A stretch of DNA of 64,000 bases from contig DBYY01000001.1 in the NCBI GenBank assembly GCA_002311025.1, positions 228,157-292,156 of the forward strand, in the 5' to 3' direction. The position numbers and the translations under genes were made by a program. Numbering within the stretch: position 1 is the first letter of the stretch; every line of letters starts with the position of its first letter. The notes under the pieces were generated by a model that worked only from the letters and a program-made list of their open reading frames with translations, did not search any database and was not told where the DNA came from. This DNA comes from Candidatus Proelusimicrobium tauri (GTDB lineage Bacteria; Elusimicrobiota; Elusimicrobia; Elusimicrobiales; Elusimicrobiaceae). This document shows, in pieces, positions 8,743 to 17,642 of the stretch.

Positions 8743-10374
8743 ATGAAAAAACTTTTACTTATTATTGTTTGTTTAATCTTAAATCTTGCTGTTTTTGCCG
8801 CTGGCAACACCTTTAGGGATCTATCCGCGCAAGAGCAAGAAGTTTTTAAGGCAATGCAAAATGAAATGCAGCGCAATTTAAAAAATTTGAAAATGGATAA
8901 ATTTGCGCGCCCTTACTATATTGCTTATAAAATAATTCCGGAAACAAGATATCTTTTTAATGCAAGTCAAGGTGTTTTAATGCAAGATAAGAAAACTTAT
9001 ACCCCTGAGTATGAAGTGCAAGTAAGAATAGGCAGTCCAAAAGAAGATAACTCTTATTTTAATCCGAGTGTTTGGTTGCCAAAAGAAACAGATAGTTCTT
9101 TTGCTTTAAATTATGAAGATGTTAGCAAATTTCTTTGGCAGACAACGGATATCGTTTATAAAAACTCTCTTGCCGAACTTACCGAAAAGCAAGCCTATAA
9201 GAAAAATAAACATATCAACCAAAAATATGATGATTTTTCTTTTTATCCCGCGCAAGAACATTTTGATAATTTAACGGAGCCTACTATTGATAAAGAATAT
9301 TGGCGTGAGGTTGCCCAAAAAACAAGCGCAAAAGGTGCTTTGCCTGAGTTTGAAGATTTTATGACATTTGTAAATATAAATTTTGCGCCGTCTTATTTTT
9401 TAACAAGTCGCGGTTCAAAATATTTGCAAGACAAATATTCTATAAAAATCAGATTTATTGCCCAAGGTCGTTTGGAAGACGGATTAGAGTTTAATTTAAA
9501 CAAAACTTTAACTTACGCAGATTTTAAAGATGTTCCTTCTTTAGAACAACTTGAAAAAGAAGCCGAGGATTTTGCCAAAGAAGTTATTACCTTACAAAAA
9601 GCAAAAAAAGTTGATGCTTATATCGGGCCTATTCTTTTAGAAGGTTCGCAAGCCGCTGACTTGATGAGAGTTTTATCTCAAGGAATAAGCCGCACAAAAC
9701 ATATTGCAAGTAATGAGGATTATTCTTATTATGACGGTGCTTTTTCCGATAAACTAGGTTTAAAAGTTTTTAGTGCGGGCTTTGATGTCATTGATGACCC
9801 TTTAAGAAAAACTTTTGATAATAAAAAACTTGCCGGTTATTATGAAATTGACGAAGAAGGTGTTAAAGCCGAAAAAATACAAATTATTGAAAATGGCATT
9901 TTGAAGGATTTACCTTTTACGGCTTCTTTAACTAAGAACAATAAAAAATCTAACGGTCACGCGCGTTCTTACTATGGATATACAACGCTACTTGCACGCC
10001 CTTCAAACTTGATTTTGCTTGCACGCAGCACTATTGCCGAAGAAGATTTTATAAAGACTTTTCAAAACTTCTGTGCGGAGCAAGGTCTGAAGGCTTGCCC
10101 TGTAATTAAAGCACGCGATGGAGATACTTTCTTTGGTTTTATGATTGATTCAAAAACCGGTGCCAAAACACCTGTTTACGGAGAAATGACCACTCTTAAT
10201 ACAAGAAGTTTAAGGGATATAAAATATGCCTCTGATAAAATGCAGGTTTATAATGAAATGACAAGAAACGGCTTTGGCTATTCCATTATTACGCCTGATT
10301 TGATTTTAGATAACGGCGAAATTAACCAAAGCAAAAGGCAACCGGCAAGAAAACCTTTGGTAAAAAGGCCGTAA
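8743..10374 (+). CDS. Exported TldE/PmbA-like partner lacking the zinc motif
   Basis: A paralogue of the preceding TldD-family protein (543 aa). ATG 8743 is chosen: it directly follows the tldD stop, has a G-rich site before it, and opens with a signal peptide (MKKLLLIIVCLILNLAVFAA). The frame is open upstream inside tldD, but that extension would destroy the signal. The two proteins align from end to end (AYKI, VRIG, FLWQTTD, IDDPLRKTF, GILKDLPF, SNGHARS). Where TldD has H-E-x-x-x-H, this protein reads GSQAADLMRVLSQGISRTKH, so it is probably the non-metal subunit, as TldE is in the cytoplasmic pair. The end of the gene is odd: a second frame continues without a start codon (10364-10558). Confidence 0.8.
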   Translation: MKKLLLIIVCLILNLAVFAAGNTFRDLSAQEQEVFKAMQNEMQRNLKNLKMDKFARPYYIAYKIIPETRYLFNASQGVLMQDKKTYTPEYEVQVRIGSPKEDNSYFNPSVWLPKETDSSFALNYEDVSKFLWQTTDIVYKNSLAELTEKQAYKKNKHINQKYDDFSFYPAQEHFDNLTEPTIDKEYWREVAQKTSAKGALPEFEDFMTFVNINFAPSYFLTSRGSKYLQDKYSIKIRFIAQGRLEDGLEFNLNKTLTYADFKDVPSLEQLEKEAEDFAKEVITLQKAKKVDAYIGPILLEGSQAADLMRVLSQGISRTKHIASNEDYSYYDGAFSDKLGLKVFSAGFDVIDDPLRKTFDNKKLAGYYEIDEEGVKAEKIQIIENGILKDLPFTASLTKNNKKSNGHARSYYGYTTLLARPSNLILLARSTIAEEDFIKTFQNFCAEQGLKACPVIKARDGDTFFGFMIDSKTGAKTPVYGEMTTLNTRSLRDIKYASDKMQVYNEMTRNGFGYSIITPDLILDNGEINQSKRQPARKPLVKRP

Positions 10375-10558
10375 ATTTAAAGAAGAAAAAACCGATGCTT
10401 TACTTTCGCAAGAAGAGTGGCAAGCCAAATATGGCGATTGTATTGTTTGCGAAGGCCCTGATCCTGAAAGTGTAGCGACTTATTTATCAGAAGAAATAGA
10501 ACGAGAAAAGGAAACTGCCGAAATCGTCAAACTGTTAAAAGTTGCCGGTGCAAAATAA
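10364..10558 (+). pseudogene. Startless coding-like fragment after the TldE-like gene
   Basis: In the +1 frame relative to the TldE-like gene, 64 codons are open to TAA at 10556 and give a protein-like, charged sequence (KFKEEKTDALLSQEEWQAKY, then GDCIVCEGPDPESVATYL). No ATG occurs in this frame. The overlap with the upstream stop runs through an A-rich stretch (GTAAAAAGG), so one base of slippage, mutation or assembly error would fuse it to the TldE-like protein. It may instead be the remnant of a separate gene. The sequence is not recognised. Confidence 0.4.
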
Positions 10559-10593
10559 GTCGCGCACGTGTCTAACATTTAGGTCCTATATTT

Positions 10594-10602
10594 TGCTATA
10601 AT
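10594..10602 (+). promoter_or_regulatory. Extended -10 promoter of tRNA-Leu
   Basis: TGCTATAAT (TGn plus a perfect TATAAT, 10597-10602) ends 9 nt before the tRNA. No good -35 is seen, as expected for an extended -10 promoter. Confidence 0.75.
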
Positions 10603-10611
10603 ATCTCTATT

Positions 10612-10695
10612 GGGCGGGTGGCGGAATTGGCAGACGCGTACGGCTCAGGACCGTATGCCCGAAAGGGCTTAAGGGTTCAAATCCCTTTCCGCCCA
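10612..10695 (+). tRNA. tRNA-Leu (CAG)
   Basis: Class II tRNA of 84 nt. The acceptor GGGCGGG pairs with the 3' TCCGCCC, the anticodon arm is TACGG-CTCAGGA-CCGTA (anticodon CAG), a long variable arm is present (TGCCCGAAAGGGCTT), the T-loop is GTTCAAAT, and the discriminator is A. CCA is not encoded. Confidence 0.95.
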
Positions 10696-10739
10696 TTTTT
10701 AATACTTATAAATTTCAATTTTTTATTCTGTGGAGTTGT

Positions 10740-11549
10740 ATGTATTTAAGAAAATCTTCTAAAAGAAAAACTTTTGCTCCCATAAGTGCAAAAAGGCAAA
10801 AAAGACGCAGAATAAAAAGATTCTTCCTATTTCTCATAATCTGTTTGTTTTTATTTTTGTTGTTTTGGAGTATTAACAAGGGGTTTCAGTATATTTTTGA
10901 GCATAAAAGCCATTGGTTTGCTTGGAAGGCAAAAAAACTCGTTGTTGTGGCAGATGATGACTATACAAAACAGCAAATTCAAGATTTAATTTCCTTTAAA
11001 GAAGATACCCTTATCTCAAGCGAAGATGCTAAAAACATTAAAAATTCTGTGCAATTAAGACTTAATCAAGTGCAGAAAGTGGATGTAAAGAGAGGATTTT
11101 TCTCAAAAGAATTAACGGTAAAAACTACAAATCACACAGTTTTAGCGAAGGTGGAAACAAAAAATAAATCTTTTTTGCTCTCCGAAAGTGGTATTTTATT
11201 TAATTATGAACAAGCCAAAATACCGTCTGAAAGTTTAAAAGTTAAATTAAAGGAAGAAATAAGAAGTTCTTTTTTGCTGCAAGAATTGGTAGAATTATTA
11301 AAAGATGTTAAAGCCCAAGACTTACAGGACTTAGATTATATTGATACAGATTTAGAAAAAAAGACCTTAACTTTCTATTTGAAAAATGGTTCAATAGTTG
11401 ATATAGGTTCTTTTGATTTGTATAATGGTAAAATAGTTGCATTAAAAGATATAATAGATATATCACACAAAAAAGGTATTAAAGAACCTTATAGAATAAA
11501 TTTCAAATACTTTGAAGACGGAAAAATTTATCTTAATACGCAGGTGTAA
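10740..11549 (+). CDS. ftsQ: Cell division protein FtsQ
   Basis: A bitopic divisome protein of 269 aa. It has a basic cytoplasmic tail (about residues 1-27), one membrane helix (RFFLFLIICLFLFLLFWS, about 28-48), then a POTRA-like domain (LVVVADDDYTKQQIQDLISF onward) and the FtsQ beta domain. FtsQ links early and late divisome proteins in the inner membrane. Sequence identity to named FtsQ proteins cannot be judged by eye, but architecture, size and position directly before ftsA and ftsZ make the call firm. It starts at ATG 10740 with TGGAG at 10731, and ftsA starts 3 nt after its stop. Confidence 0.85.
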   Translation: MYLRKSSKRKTFAPISAKRQKRRRIKRFFLFLIICLFLFLLFWSINKGFQYIFEHKSHWFAWKAKKLVVVADDDYTKQQIQDLISFKEDTLISSEDAKNIKNSVQLRLNQVQKVDVKRGFFSKELTVKTTNHTVLAKVETKNKSFLLSESGILFNYEQAKIPSESLKVKLKEEIRSSFLLQELVELLKDVKAQDLQDLDYIDTDLEKKTLTFYLKNGSIVDIGSFDLYNGKIVALKDIIDISHKKGIKEPYRINFKYFEDGKIYLNTQV

Positions 11550-11552
11550 TTT

Positions 11553-12824
11553 ATGGCAAAATCAAATTTAATAGCAGGACTTGATATCGGCAGTGGTAAA
11601 ATCACGGCGGTAAGCGGATATATGAATCAGGAAACAGGCAAACTAAATATTGTTTCAGGTGTAAGTGTTCCTTGTGCCGGTTTAAAAAACGGAATTGTTA
11701 CCGATTTAAGACAGGTTAGCAATGCAGTAATAACAGTAATAAACAAACTGGAATCGGACGCTAAACAAGATTTAAGAGGACTCTATATCGCTTTACGCGG
11801 TGGGCATTTACAATCTACGGTCAGTCACGGTGTTTGTAATATTTCAAGAGCAGATAAAGAAATAAATCCCGAAGATGTTGATAGGGTTATTTCCAATGCT
11901 CTTTCTGCTTGTTCTGTTCCGGATAATTATGAAAATGTCAGTGTGGAAGAACAAGAATTTATCGTAGAAGGGCAAGGCGGTATTATGAACCCTGAAGGTA
12001 TGGACGGCACTTCGCTGGAAGTGTATGTTTATGTTACATCGGGTTTATCTTCTCCCTTATCAAATTTGCGCAAAGCAATAGCAAGAGCGGAATATAGAAT
12101 TACCGGCACCCGCTATGGCCTTATGTGTTTGTCCGAAGCGGTTTTGACTCAAGAAGAAAAAGATTCAGGAGTGCTGTTGATAGATTTAGGGGGGGAAACC
12201 ACATCCATCGGTATTTGCTGTGACGGTTGCTTACAATACTCTAAAGAATTTGATGTTGGTTGTGATTTGATTACAAGTGATATCGCTTATGCTTTGCACA
12301 CCTCAAAGAGTAATGCATTAAAAATTAAAGAGCAAGAAGGCTTATGTTTCCCTAGATATAACGAGGAAGAAAACGAAGAAGAAGTCAAAGTTTATTCCGC
12401 AGACGGAAAAGTTGCTACCACTTTAAAAAGAAGTGTTATTTTAGATGTTATTTTACCTCGTATGCAAGATATTTTTAAGATGGTTAAGGAAAGCATATCG
12501 GAAATCGATATAGCGGGATATATCCCCGTAGGTGTTTTGACCGGTGGCGGCAGTTCTATGCCCGGTATTGAAAGTTTGGCTTCCCAAGTTTTCGGCTTAA
12601 AAGTGGTGCGTTGTGGTGGAGTTTCAAAAGAACTTGTAGAAGTCGCTAGCGAAGATTTTTTAAAGCCGGAATATACTACGGCGATTTCTTTACTTCTTTA
12701 TGTATCTAAGAAAGAACCGTCCGACGGTAAAAAAGAACCTGAAATTATGAGCAAATCACCCATAATGAAATACGGTAAAAAATTCTTTAAGAGTTTAATA
12801 AATTCTGATATATTTGGTGGTTAA
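11553..12824 (+). CDS. ftsA: Cell division protein FtsA
   Basis: Actin-like membrane tether for FtsZ (423 aa). The phosphate-1 loop GLDIGSGKITAVSG is at the N-terminus, the SHS2 insertion follows (about residues 80-170), the phosphate-2 region is LLIDLGGETTSIGI, and the adenosine motif is LTGGGSSMPGIESLA. The C-terminus (MKYGKKFFKSLINSDIFG) is amphipathic, as expected for the membrane-targeting helix. A ribosome site AGGTG lies in the ftsQ end. It is cotranscribed with ftsQ and ftsZ at 3-nt spacings, which favours matched synthesis. Confidence 0.95.
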   Translation: MAKSNLIAGLDIGSGKITAVSGYMNQETGKLNIVSGVSVPCAGLKNGIVTDLRQVSNAVITVINKLESDAKQDLRGLYIALRGGHLQSTVSHGVCNISRADKEINPEDVDRVISNALSACSVPDNYENVSVEEQEFIVEGQGGIMNPEGMDGTSLEVYVYVTSGLSSPLSNLRKAIARAEYRITGTRYGLMCLSEAVLTQEEKDSGVLLIDLGGETTSIGICCDGCLQYSKEFDVGCDLITSDIAYALHTSKSNALKIKEQEGLCFPRYNEEENEEEVKVYSADGKVATTLKRSVILDVILPRMQDIFKMVKESISEIDIAGYIPVGVLTGGGSSMPGIESLASQVFGLKVVRCGGVSKELVEVASEDFLKPEYTTAISLLLYVSKKEPSDGKKEPEIMSKSPIMKYGKKFFKSLINSDIFGG

Positions 12825-12827
12825 ATT

Positions 12828-13985
12828 ATGATGGACGATAGTTTTGATTCAATTTTCAACAATGTCAGCCAATTTGAAGGCAAAAAGGCAAAGATTAAAT
12901 GCGTAGGTGTCGGCGGTGGCGGCGGTAATGCTATAAACCGCATGGTATCTTCCGGTATAAAGGATGTTACTTTCGTAGCGGTTAATACTGATGCTCAAGA
13001 TTTAATGCGTAATAGGGCTTTATGCCGTATGCAAGTAGGTGAAAAACTTACAAAAGGGCTTGGGGTCGGCGGTGATCCAAAAAAAGGTAGAGAGGCCGCT
13101 TTAGAATCAAGCGAAGCACTAAAACTTTTAGTAAGAGATACCGATTTACTTTTTATTACAGCAGGTATGGGCGGAGGAACAGGTACAGGCGTAGCACCGG
13201 AAATTGCCCGTATAGCAAAAGAAGATTACGGGGAAAATATTCTTGTTGTAGGGGTAGTTACCCGTCCCTTCAAAAATGAAGGCAGAGTGAAAAGCCAAAT
13301 TGCTTATGACGGCCTAAAACATTTACGCGAGTATGCCGATTGCGTAATTGTTGTTCCCAACGATAAAATTTGCGAAAATATTGATAAAGAAACAAGTATG
13401 AACGATGCTTTTAAACTCGCAGATGAAGTTTTGCTTCAAGCAGTAAAAGGTATTTCCGAGGTCGTTTTAAAACCTGGCGAAATCAATATTGACTATAACG
13501 ATTTGAAAAAAATTATGTTAAAATCCGGCCAAGCGCTTATCGGTATAGGTTCGGCAAAAGGTAAAGACAGACATATAGAGGCAGTTAAAAAGGCAATGCA
13601 CTCTCCTTTACTTGAAAATTCCGATATCACCGGTGCAAAAGGCGTAATTTTATTTTACTCTTCTTCTGAAAGAATTAGTATGTTTGAACAGCAAGAAGCA
13701 GCAAACATTATTAACGAAGCGGCTACAAACAGCGCCTTTATAAAATTTGGTTATATGCATGACCCTACCCTTCCAAAAGGGGAATTAAGAATAACGGTAA
13801 TAGCAACAGGGTTTCAAGATAATATAATGCCGGCAACTATTAGGGTTAGGGGTAGAGGGCTTGCTTCTGCTCTTCATCAAAACAGACACTCATTAGTGTC
13901 AACTACTACCCCATCAGACGAAAGATTTAGAAGATTGGAATTATTAAAGCCTTCGTATTTAAGAAGGAAAATGGAGGATAAATAA
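12828..13985 (+). CDS. ftsZ: Cell division GTPase FtsZ
   Basis: Tubulin-like GTPase that forms the division ring (385 aa). GTP-binding motifs are intact: VGGGGGNAINRM, the tubulin signature AGMGGGTGTGVAP and VVTRPFKNEG. The T7 synergy loop follows (NIDYNDLKKIM). The C-terminal linker is very short (about 25 residues after GRGLASALHQ). The terminal segment LKPSYLRRKMEDK resembles the usual FtsA/ZipA-binding peptide (consensus near D-I-P-x-F-L-R-R). Two consecutive ATG codons could start the protein. The gene is followed 2 nt later by pilT. Confidence 0.97.
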   Translation: MMDDSFDSIFNNVSQFEGKKAKIKCVGVGGGGGNAINRMVSSGIKDVTFVAVNTDAQDLMRNRALCRMQVGEKLTKGLGVGGDPKKGREAALESSEALKLLVRDTDLLFITAGMGGGTGTGVAPEIARIAKEDYGENILVVGVVTRPFKNEGRVKSQIAYDGLKHLREYADCVIVVPNDKICENIDKETSMNDAFKLADEVLLQAVKGISEVVLKPGEINIDYNDLKKIMLKSGQALIGIGSAKGKDRHIEAVKKAMHSPLLENSDITGAKGVILFYSSSERISMFEQQEAANIINEAATNSAFIKFGYMHDPTLPKGELRITVIATGFQDNIMPATIRVRGRGLASALHQNRHSLVSTTTPSDERFRRLELLKPSYLRRKMEDK

Positions 13986-13987
13986 AG

Positions 13988-15070
13988 ATGGCTATAGGTT
14001 TACAAGCATTACTTAAAACAGTTGTAGATAATAAGGCAACAGGTTTACACATAAGAGGAAACTCTGTTGCTTTTGTTCGTATGAATACAAAAATGAGAGC
14101 AATTGACGATGCTTTTTTAACTAACGACGAAGTTAAAAAAATTGCAAACTCTATTATGGGTGAAAGAGAAAAAAAACTTTTTGAACAAAATATGAGTGTG
14201 GACTTTGCTCTTGACGCAAAAGAATACGGTCGTTTTAGGTTTAACGTTTTTAGACAAATGGGTAAAATTTGTATGGCTATCCGCCATATTCCTTTGGAAA
14301 TACCTTCTTATGAACAATTAAATTTGCCTGTTGATGTTTTGAAGAATATAGCAGATAATCGTCGCGGTATTGTTTTGGTAACTGGTATGACCGGTTCAGG
14401 TAAATCTTCTACTTTAGCGGCAATGATAGATCAAATTAATAAGACCCGCCACGCCCACATTTTAACTATTGAAGATCCTATTGAATTCGTCCACCAAGAT
14501 AAAAAATCCGTTATCAGCCAACTTGCTTTAGGAACGGATACTCTTTCCTATACTTCTGCTTTAAAATATGCTATGAGGCAAGATCCTGATGTTATTTTAA
14601 TCGGCGAATTAAGAGATGCGGAAGTTATCCGCGCTGCCATTACCGCAGCGGAAACAGGTCAACTTGTTTTCTCAACCATGCACACTATTAACGCTGTTCA
14701 AACTTTAACCAGAATTATTGAAACTTTCCCATCGGAACAACAAGGGCAAATCCGCTTTCAACTTGCGGATTTATTAAGAGGGGTTGTCTCTCAGCGTTTG
14801 GTTCCTAAAAAAGATGGTAAAGGCCTTGTTCCTGCAATTGAAATTATGCTTCCTACGGCACAAATCAAAAAGCATATTTTGGACAATAATATTAACGATA
14901 TTCACCAAGCAATACAAAAAGGTGATTATTATGGTATGGTAGATTTCGACGATTCCTTAATAAATCTTTACAATAAAGGTATTTGCAGTATGGAAGATAT
15001 TTTAGATTTCTCTACAAATCCCGATGCTGTTCAACTTACCTTAAAGAACTTTAGAAGGGAAGATGACTAA
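13988..15070 (+). CDS. pilT: Type IV pilus retraction ATPase PilT
   Basis: Hexameric cytoplasmic ATPase that powers pilus retraction (360 aa). Visible are the PAS-like N-terminal domain, Walker A GMTGSGKSSTLAAMID (about residue 133), the Asp box IEDPIEFVH, Walker B DPDVILIGELRDAEVI, the His box STMHT, and a degenerate AIRxLIR-like C-terminal region. PilU is the alternative within the same subfamily. Its place between ftsZ and cmk in one co-directional cluster is unusual, since it is normally with pilus genes. No other pilus gene is visible in this window, so pilus assembly genes must lie elsewhere. The stop overlaps the cmk start by one base. Confidence 0.92.
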   Translation: MAIGLQALLKTVVDNKATGLHIRGNSVAFVRMNTKMRAIDDAFLTNDEVKKIANSIMGEREKKLFEQNMSVDFALDAKEYGRFRFNVFRQMGKICMAIRHIPLEIPSYEQLNLPVDVLKNIADNRRGIVLVTGMTGSGKSSTLAAMIDQINKTRHAHILTIEDPIEFVHQDKKSVISQLALGTDTLSYTSALKYAMRQDPDVILIGELRDAEVIRAAITAAETGQLVFSTMHTINAVQTLTRIIETFPSEQQGQIRFQLADLLRGVVSQRLVPKKDGKGLVPAIEIMLPTAQIKKHILDNNINDIHQAIQKGDYYGMVDFDDSLINLYNKGICSMEDILDFSTNPDAVQLTLKNFRREDD

Positions 15071-15738
15071 TGTCAAAGTTGATTGCTATTGACGGTCCTG
15101 CCGGAGTAGGCAAATCTTCCGTTGGTAAAGCCCTTGCGAAAAAATTTGAAATAAATTTTTTTAGCACGGGTGAGATGTATCGTTGCCTAGCGTGGAAAGT
15201 TCTAGAACAAGGCATAGATCCTCAAGATGAAAAGGCCGTTTTAGAAATTGCCCAAAAAGTAAAATGGACTTATCAGGCACAAGATAATGTGCTGAAAGTC
15301 TATATTGATGGTATTTGTCCTTTAGATAAAATACATAATGAAGAAGTCGGCAGAGCGGCAAGTAAAGTTTCCGCTATTCCTGCGGCAAGAATTCTTATAA
15401 TGGACGAGCAGAAAAAACTTGCTCATTTAGGAAATATTGTTTTGGAAGGCAGAGATATCGGCACGCAAATAGCACCTTTTTCAAAAGTGAAAATCTATTT
15501 AACAGCAAGCGCAAAAGCCCGCGCAGACAGACGTGTAAAACAACTTAAAGAGGCAGGTCAAAACCCTGTTTACGAAGAAATTTTGGCTTCTATAATCTCC
15601 CGTGATGAAAGAGATTCTAACCGCAAAATTGCTCCGTTAAAACCGGCAGAGGATGCCCTTATTATTGATACTTCCGATTTAACTTTGGAAGAGGTAATCA
15701 ATAAGGTTTTGGAGGTTGCGACAAAAAATGTCTGGTAA
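15070..15738 (+). CDS. cmk: Cytidylate kinase
   Basis: Phosphorylates CMP and dCMP with ATP for nucleotide recycling (222 aa, normal length). The P-loop is IAIDGPAGVGKSSVGKALAKKF. The CMP-binding region includes FSTGEMYRCLAWK, and the conserved block LEGRDIGTQIAP follows. The lid region has Arg-rich RADRRVKQL and SRDERDSNRKIAPLKPAEDA. Overlapping start and stop codons tie it to pilT, and its last 11 nt overlap plsC. The order cmk-plsC-rpsA is widely conserved in other phyla and supports all three calls. Confidence 0.96.
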   Translation: MSKLIAIDGPAGVGKSSVGKALAKKFEINFFSTGEMYRCLAWKVLEQGIDPQDEKAVLEIAQKVKWTYQAQDNVLKVYIDGICPLDKIHNEEVGRAASKVSAIPAARILIMDEQKKLAHLGNIVLEGRDIGTQIAPFSKVKIYLTASAKARADRRVKQLKEAGQNPVYEEILASIISRDERDSNRKIAPLKPAEDALIIDTSDLTLEEVINKVLEVATKNVW

Positions 15739-16327
15739 ACCTACTCCTAATTTGCTAGAATTTATATTCAGGGTGTTTTCTAGATGTTTTGGCACCAAAG
15801 TTATAGGGTTGGAAAACATCCCAACAAGCGGTCCGCTTATACTAGCGTGTAACCATGTTTCAAATTTTGACCCTATTGTTATGGGGGGATTTGCCGCTAA
15901 AAGAAGACATTCTATCTATATGGCAAAGAAGGAAGTTGCTTCTTGGCCTGTTTTAGGAAAGTTATTTAAACATTACGGCTATATTTTTATAGATAGAAAA
16001 AGAAAAGGCGGCGATTTACACTCTTTAAAAGAGGCTTTGAAAGTTTTAAAAAATGGGGAAAGTTTGGCTTTATTCCCCGAAGGCACCCGCTCAAAAACGG
16101 GTAAAATGGGTAAAGCAAAAGCCGGTATCGGTTTTTTGGTTTATCATAGCGGGGCGCCGATAGTTCCTATAAGGGTAATTGATACAAATAAATTACCTTT
16201 TACTTGGGGACCTAAAGTTATCTTCGGCAAAGCATTTAATGTAAAAGCCGATGAAACAAGACCCGTGAAAGAGCAGTATCAAGAATTTGCAGATAAAGTA
16301 ATGAATGAAATTAAAAAATTAAAATAA
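15728..16327 (+). CDS. plsC: 1-acyl-sn-glycerol-3-phosphate acyltransferase
   Basis: Acylates lysophosphatidic acid to phosphatidic acid at the inner membrane (199 aa). The catalytic H-x4-D motif is NHVSNFDP, and the substrate motif FPEGTRSKTGKMGKAKAG is intact. ATG 15728 is chosen over the upstream TTG at 15716 because GGAGG (15711-15715) overlaps the region before it and MSGKPTPN is the natural N-terminus. It overlaps the end of cmk. Together with PlsY and GpsA at 46-47.5 kb, the window encodes a large part of phosphatidate synthesis. Confidence 0.93.
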   Translation: MSGKPTPNLLEFIFRVFSRCFGTKVIGLENIPTSGPLILACNHVSNFDPIVMGGFAAKRRHSIYMAKKEVASWPVLGKLFKHYGYIFIDRKRKGGDLHSLKEALKVLKNGESLALFPEGTRSKTGKMGKAKAGIGFLVYHSGAPIVPIRVIDTNKLPFTWGPKVIFGKAFNVKADETRPVKEQYQEFADKVMNEIKKLK

Positions 16328-16363
16328 ATGGAGGATACGCGTTTTATTTCCTTAAAAGTGAAG

Positions 16364-16381
16364 TAAAATGCTACTAGCAAT
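16364..16381 (+). promoter_or_regulatory. Possible -10 element close to the rpsA start (leaderless candidate)
   Basis: TAAAAT (16364-16369) lies 12 nt before ATG, no Shine-Dalgarno sequence is visible, and the -35 is poor (around 16341). Read-through from plsC is also possible. Confidence 0.35.
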
Positions 16382-17593
16382 ATGACTAACCCACAAGAAG
16401 AAAAAACACAAGAGCAAACACAAGATATGGAAAATTTAACAATGGACCAGTTGTTTGCCGAACAAGAGGAAATGCAGGAAAAATTAAATAAGAGGGAAAT
16501 CGTAAATGTTAGCGTTGTTCAAATATCACAAGATTATGTGATGGTGGACACCGGTGATAAAAAAGAGGGGTTAATACCACTTTCGGATTTTGATGGTAAA
16601 AACGTTCCCGCAATAGGTTCTCAAGTTTCCGCAGTATTAGTTCGTAAAGGCAGTGATGAAAGACATTCAATTTTGTCCCATAAAAAAGCCGTAGAATCTA
16701 TCGGTTGGGATTTATGTAAAACATCTTATGAGAATAAGGAAAGAGTAAGAGGTATCATCACTGATTGTGTTAAAGGTGGTTATAAAGTTGAAGTTCACGG
16801 AGTAACAGGTTTTATGCCTTTATCTTTATCGGAACTTCATCCGGCTTATAAGCATTATTTGCCTAAAGGTGCAAAAATCAAAGCCGTAATTGCAGAATTT
16901 TCTAAAGATAAAGAAAACTTAATTGTTTCAAGAAAACAAGTTCTTGAAGAAGATGAAAATGTCAGAAGAGAACAAGTTTTAAGCGAAATTAAAGAAGGCG
17001 ATGTTTTAAGAGTCGTTGTTTCTAAAGTCGGTAAAGACTGCCTTTACTTAAGATATCACGGCATTGAAGGTATTGTAACTTTAGATAATATCGCTTGGAA
17101 AGATCCCCAAACCATTTTGGCAAATTATAGACGCGGTCAACGCATTAAAGCCAAACTTTTGGAAATCAATAAAGAAAAAGGCAATATCATCTTCGGTGTT
17201 AAACAACTTTTCTTAAACCCGGCCGATTTATTAAAGAAACGCTATCCGTATATGAGTATGCAAAAAGCAACCATTACAAAAGTTTCTCCGGAAGGAGTTG
17301 AAGTCGAACTCGGTAAAAATAAAACCAAAGGTTATATTTCCGAATTTGAACTCGGCAGAGATTTTGCCGGTAAAGAAGGCGATACAGTTCAAGCCGTTGT
17401 AATCGGCGTTGACGGTGCAAATTATGTGGTAAATCTTTCTATTAAACGTTTTGACCAAGTGCAAAACAGAAAAGTGGTTGCCCAATATTTAAAACAAGCA
17501 CCTCGCCCGACTTTAGGTCAACTTTTACAAGGTTCTTTTGAAGAAGAAACAACAGAAGAACCTGTTAAGGAAGAAACTAAAGAGGAAAAATAA
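16382..17593 (+). CDS. rpsA: 30S ribosomal protein S1 (four S1 domains)
   Basis: RNA-binding protein of 403 aa with four S1 (OB-fold) repeats, beginning near residues 37, 115, 203 and 284 (landmarks YVMVDTGDKKEGLIPLSDF, GYKVEVHGVTGFMPLSLSEL, LYLRYHGIEGIVTLDNI, VEVELGKNKTKGYISEFELG). E. coli S1 has six; four is common in other phyla. It brings weakly structured mRNAs to the 30S subunit. The N- and C-terminal ends are Glu-rich. No Shine-Dalgarno site precedes ATG 16382. Position after cmk-plsC matches conserved gene order. Strong terminator downstream. Confidence 0.9.
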   Translation: MTNPQEEKTQEQTQDMENLTMDQLFAEQEEMQEKLNKREIVNVSVVQISQDYVMVDTGDKKEGLIPLSDFDGKNVPAIGSQVSAVLVRKGSDERHSILSHKKAVESIGWDLCKTSYENKERVRGIITDCVKGGYKVEVHGVTGFMPLSLSELHPAYKHYLPKGAKIKAVIAEFSKDKENLIVSRKQVLEEDENVRREQVLSEIKEGDVLRVVVSKVGKDCLYLRYHGIEGIVTLDNIAWKDPQTILANYRRGQRIKAKLLEINKEKGNIIFGVKQLFLNPADLLKKRYPYMSMQKATITKVSPEGVEVELGKNKTKGYISEFELGRDFAGKEGDTVQAVVIGVDGANYVVNLSIKRFDQVQNRKVVAQYLKQAPRPTLGQLLQGSFEEETTEEPVKEETKEEK

Positions 17594-17603
17594 GTTTTAA
17601 ATA

Positions 17604-17634
17604 AAAAGCCCGCAATTTTAATGCGGGCTTTTTT
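17604..17634 (+). terminator. Terminator of the division-rpsA cluster
   Basis: Arms AAGCCCGC and GCGGGCTT around AATTTTAAT, followed by TTTTT, directly after rpsA. Confidence 0.88.
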
Positions 17635-17642
17635 ATGCCAAA

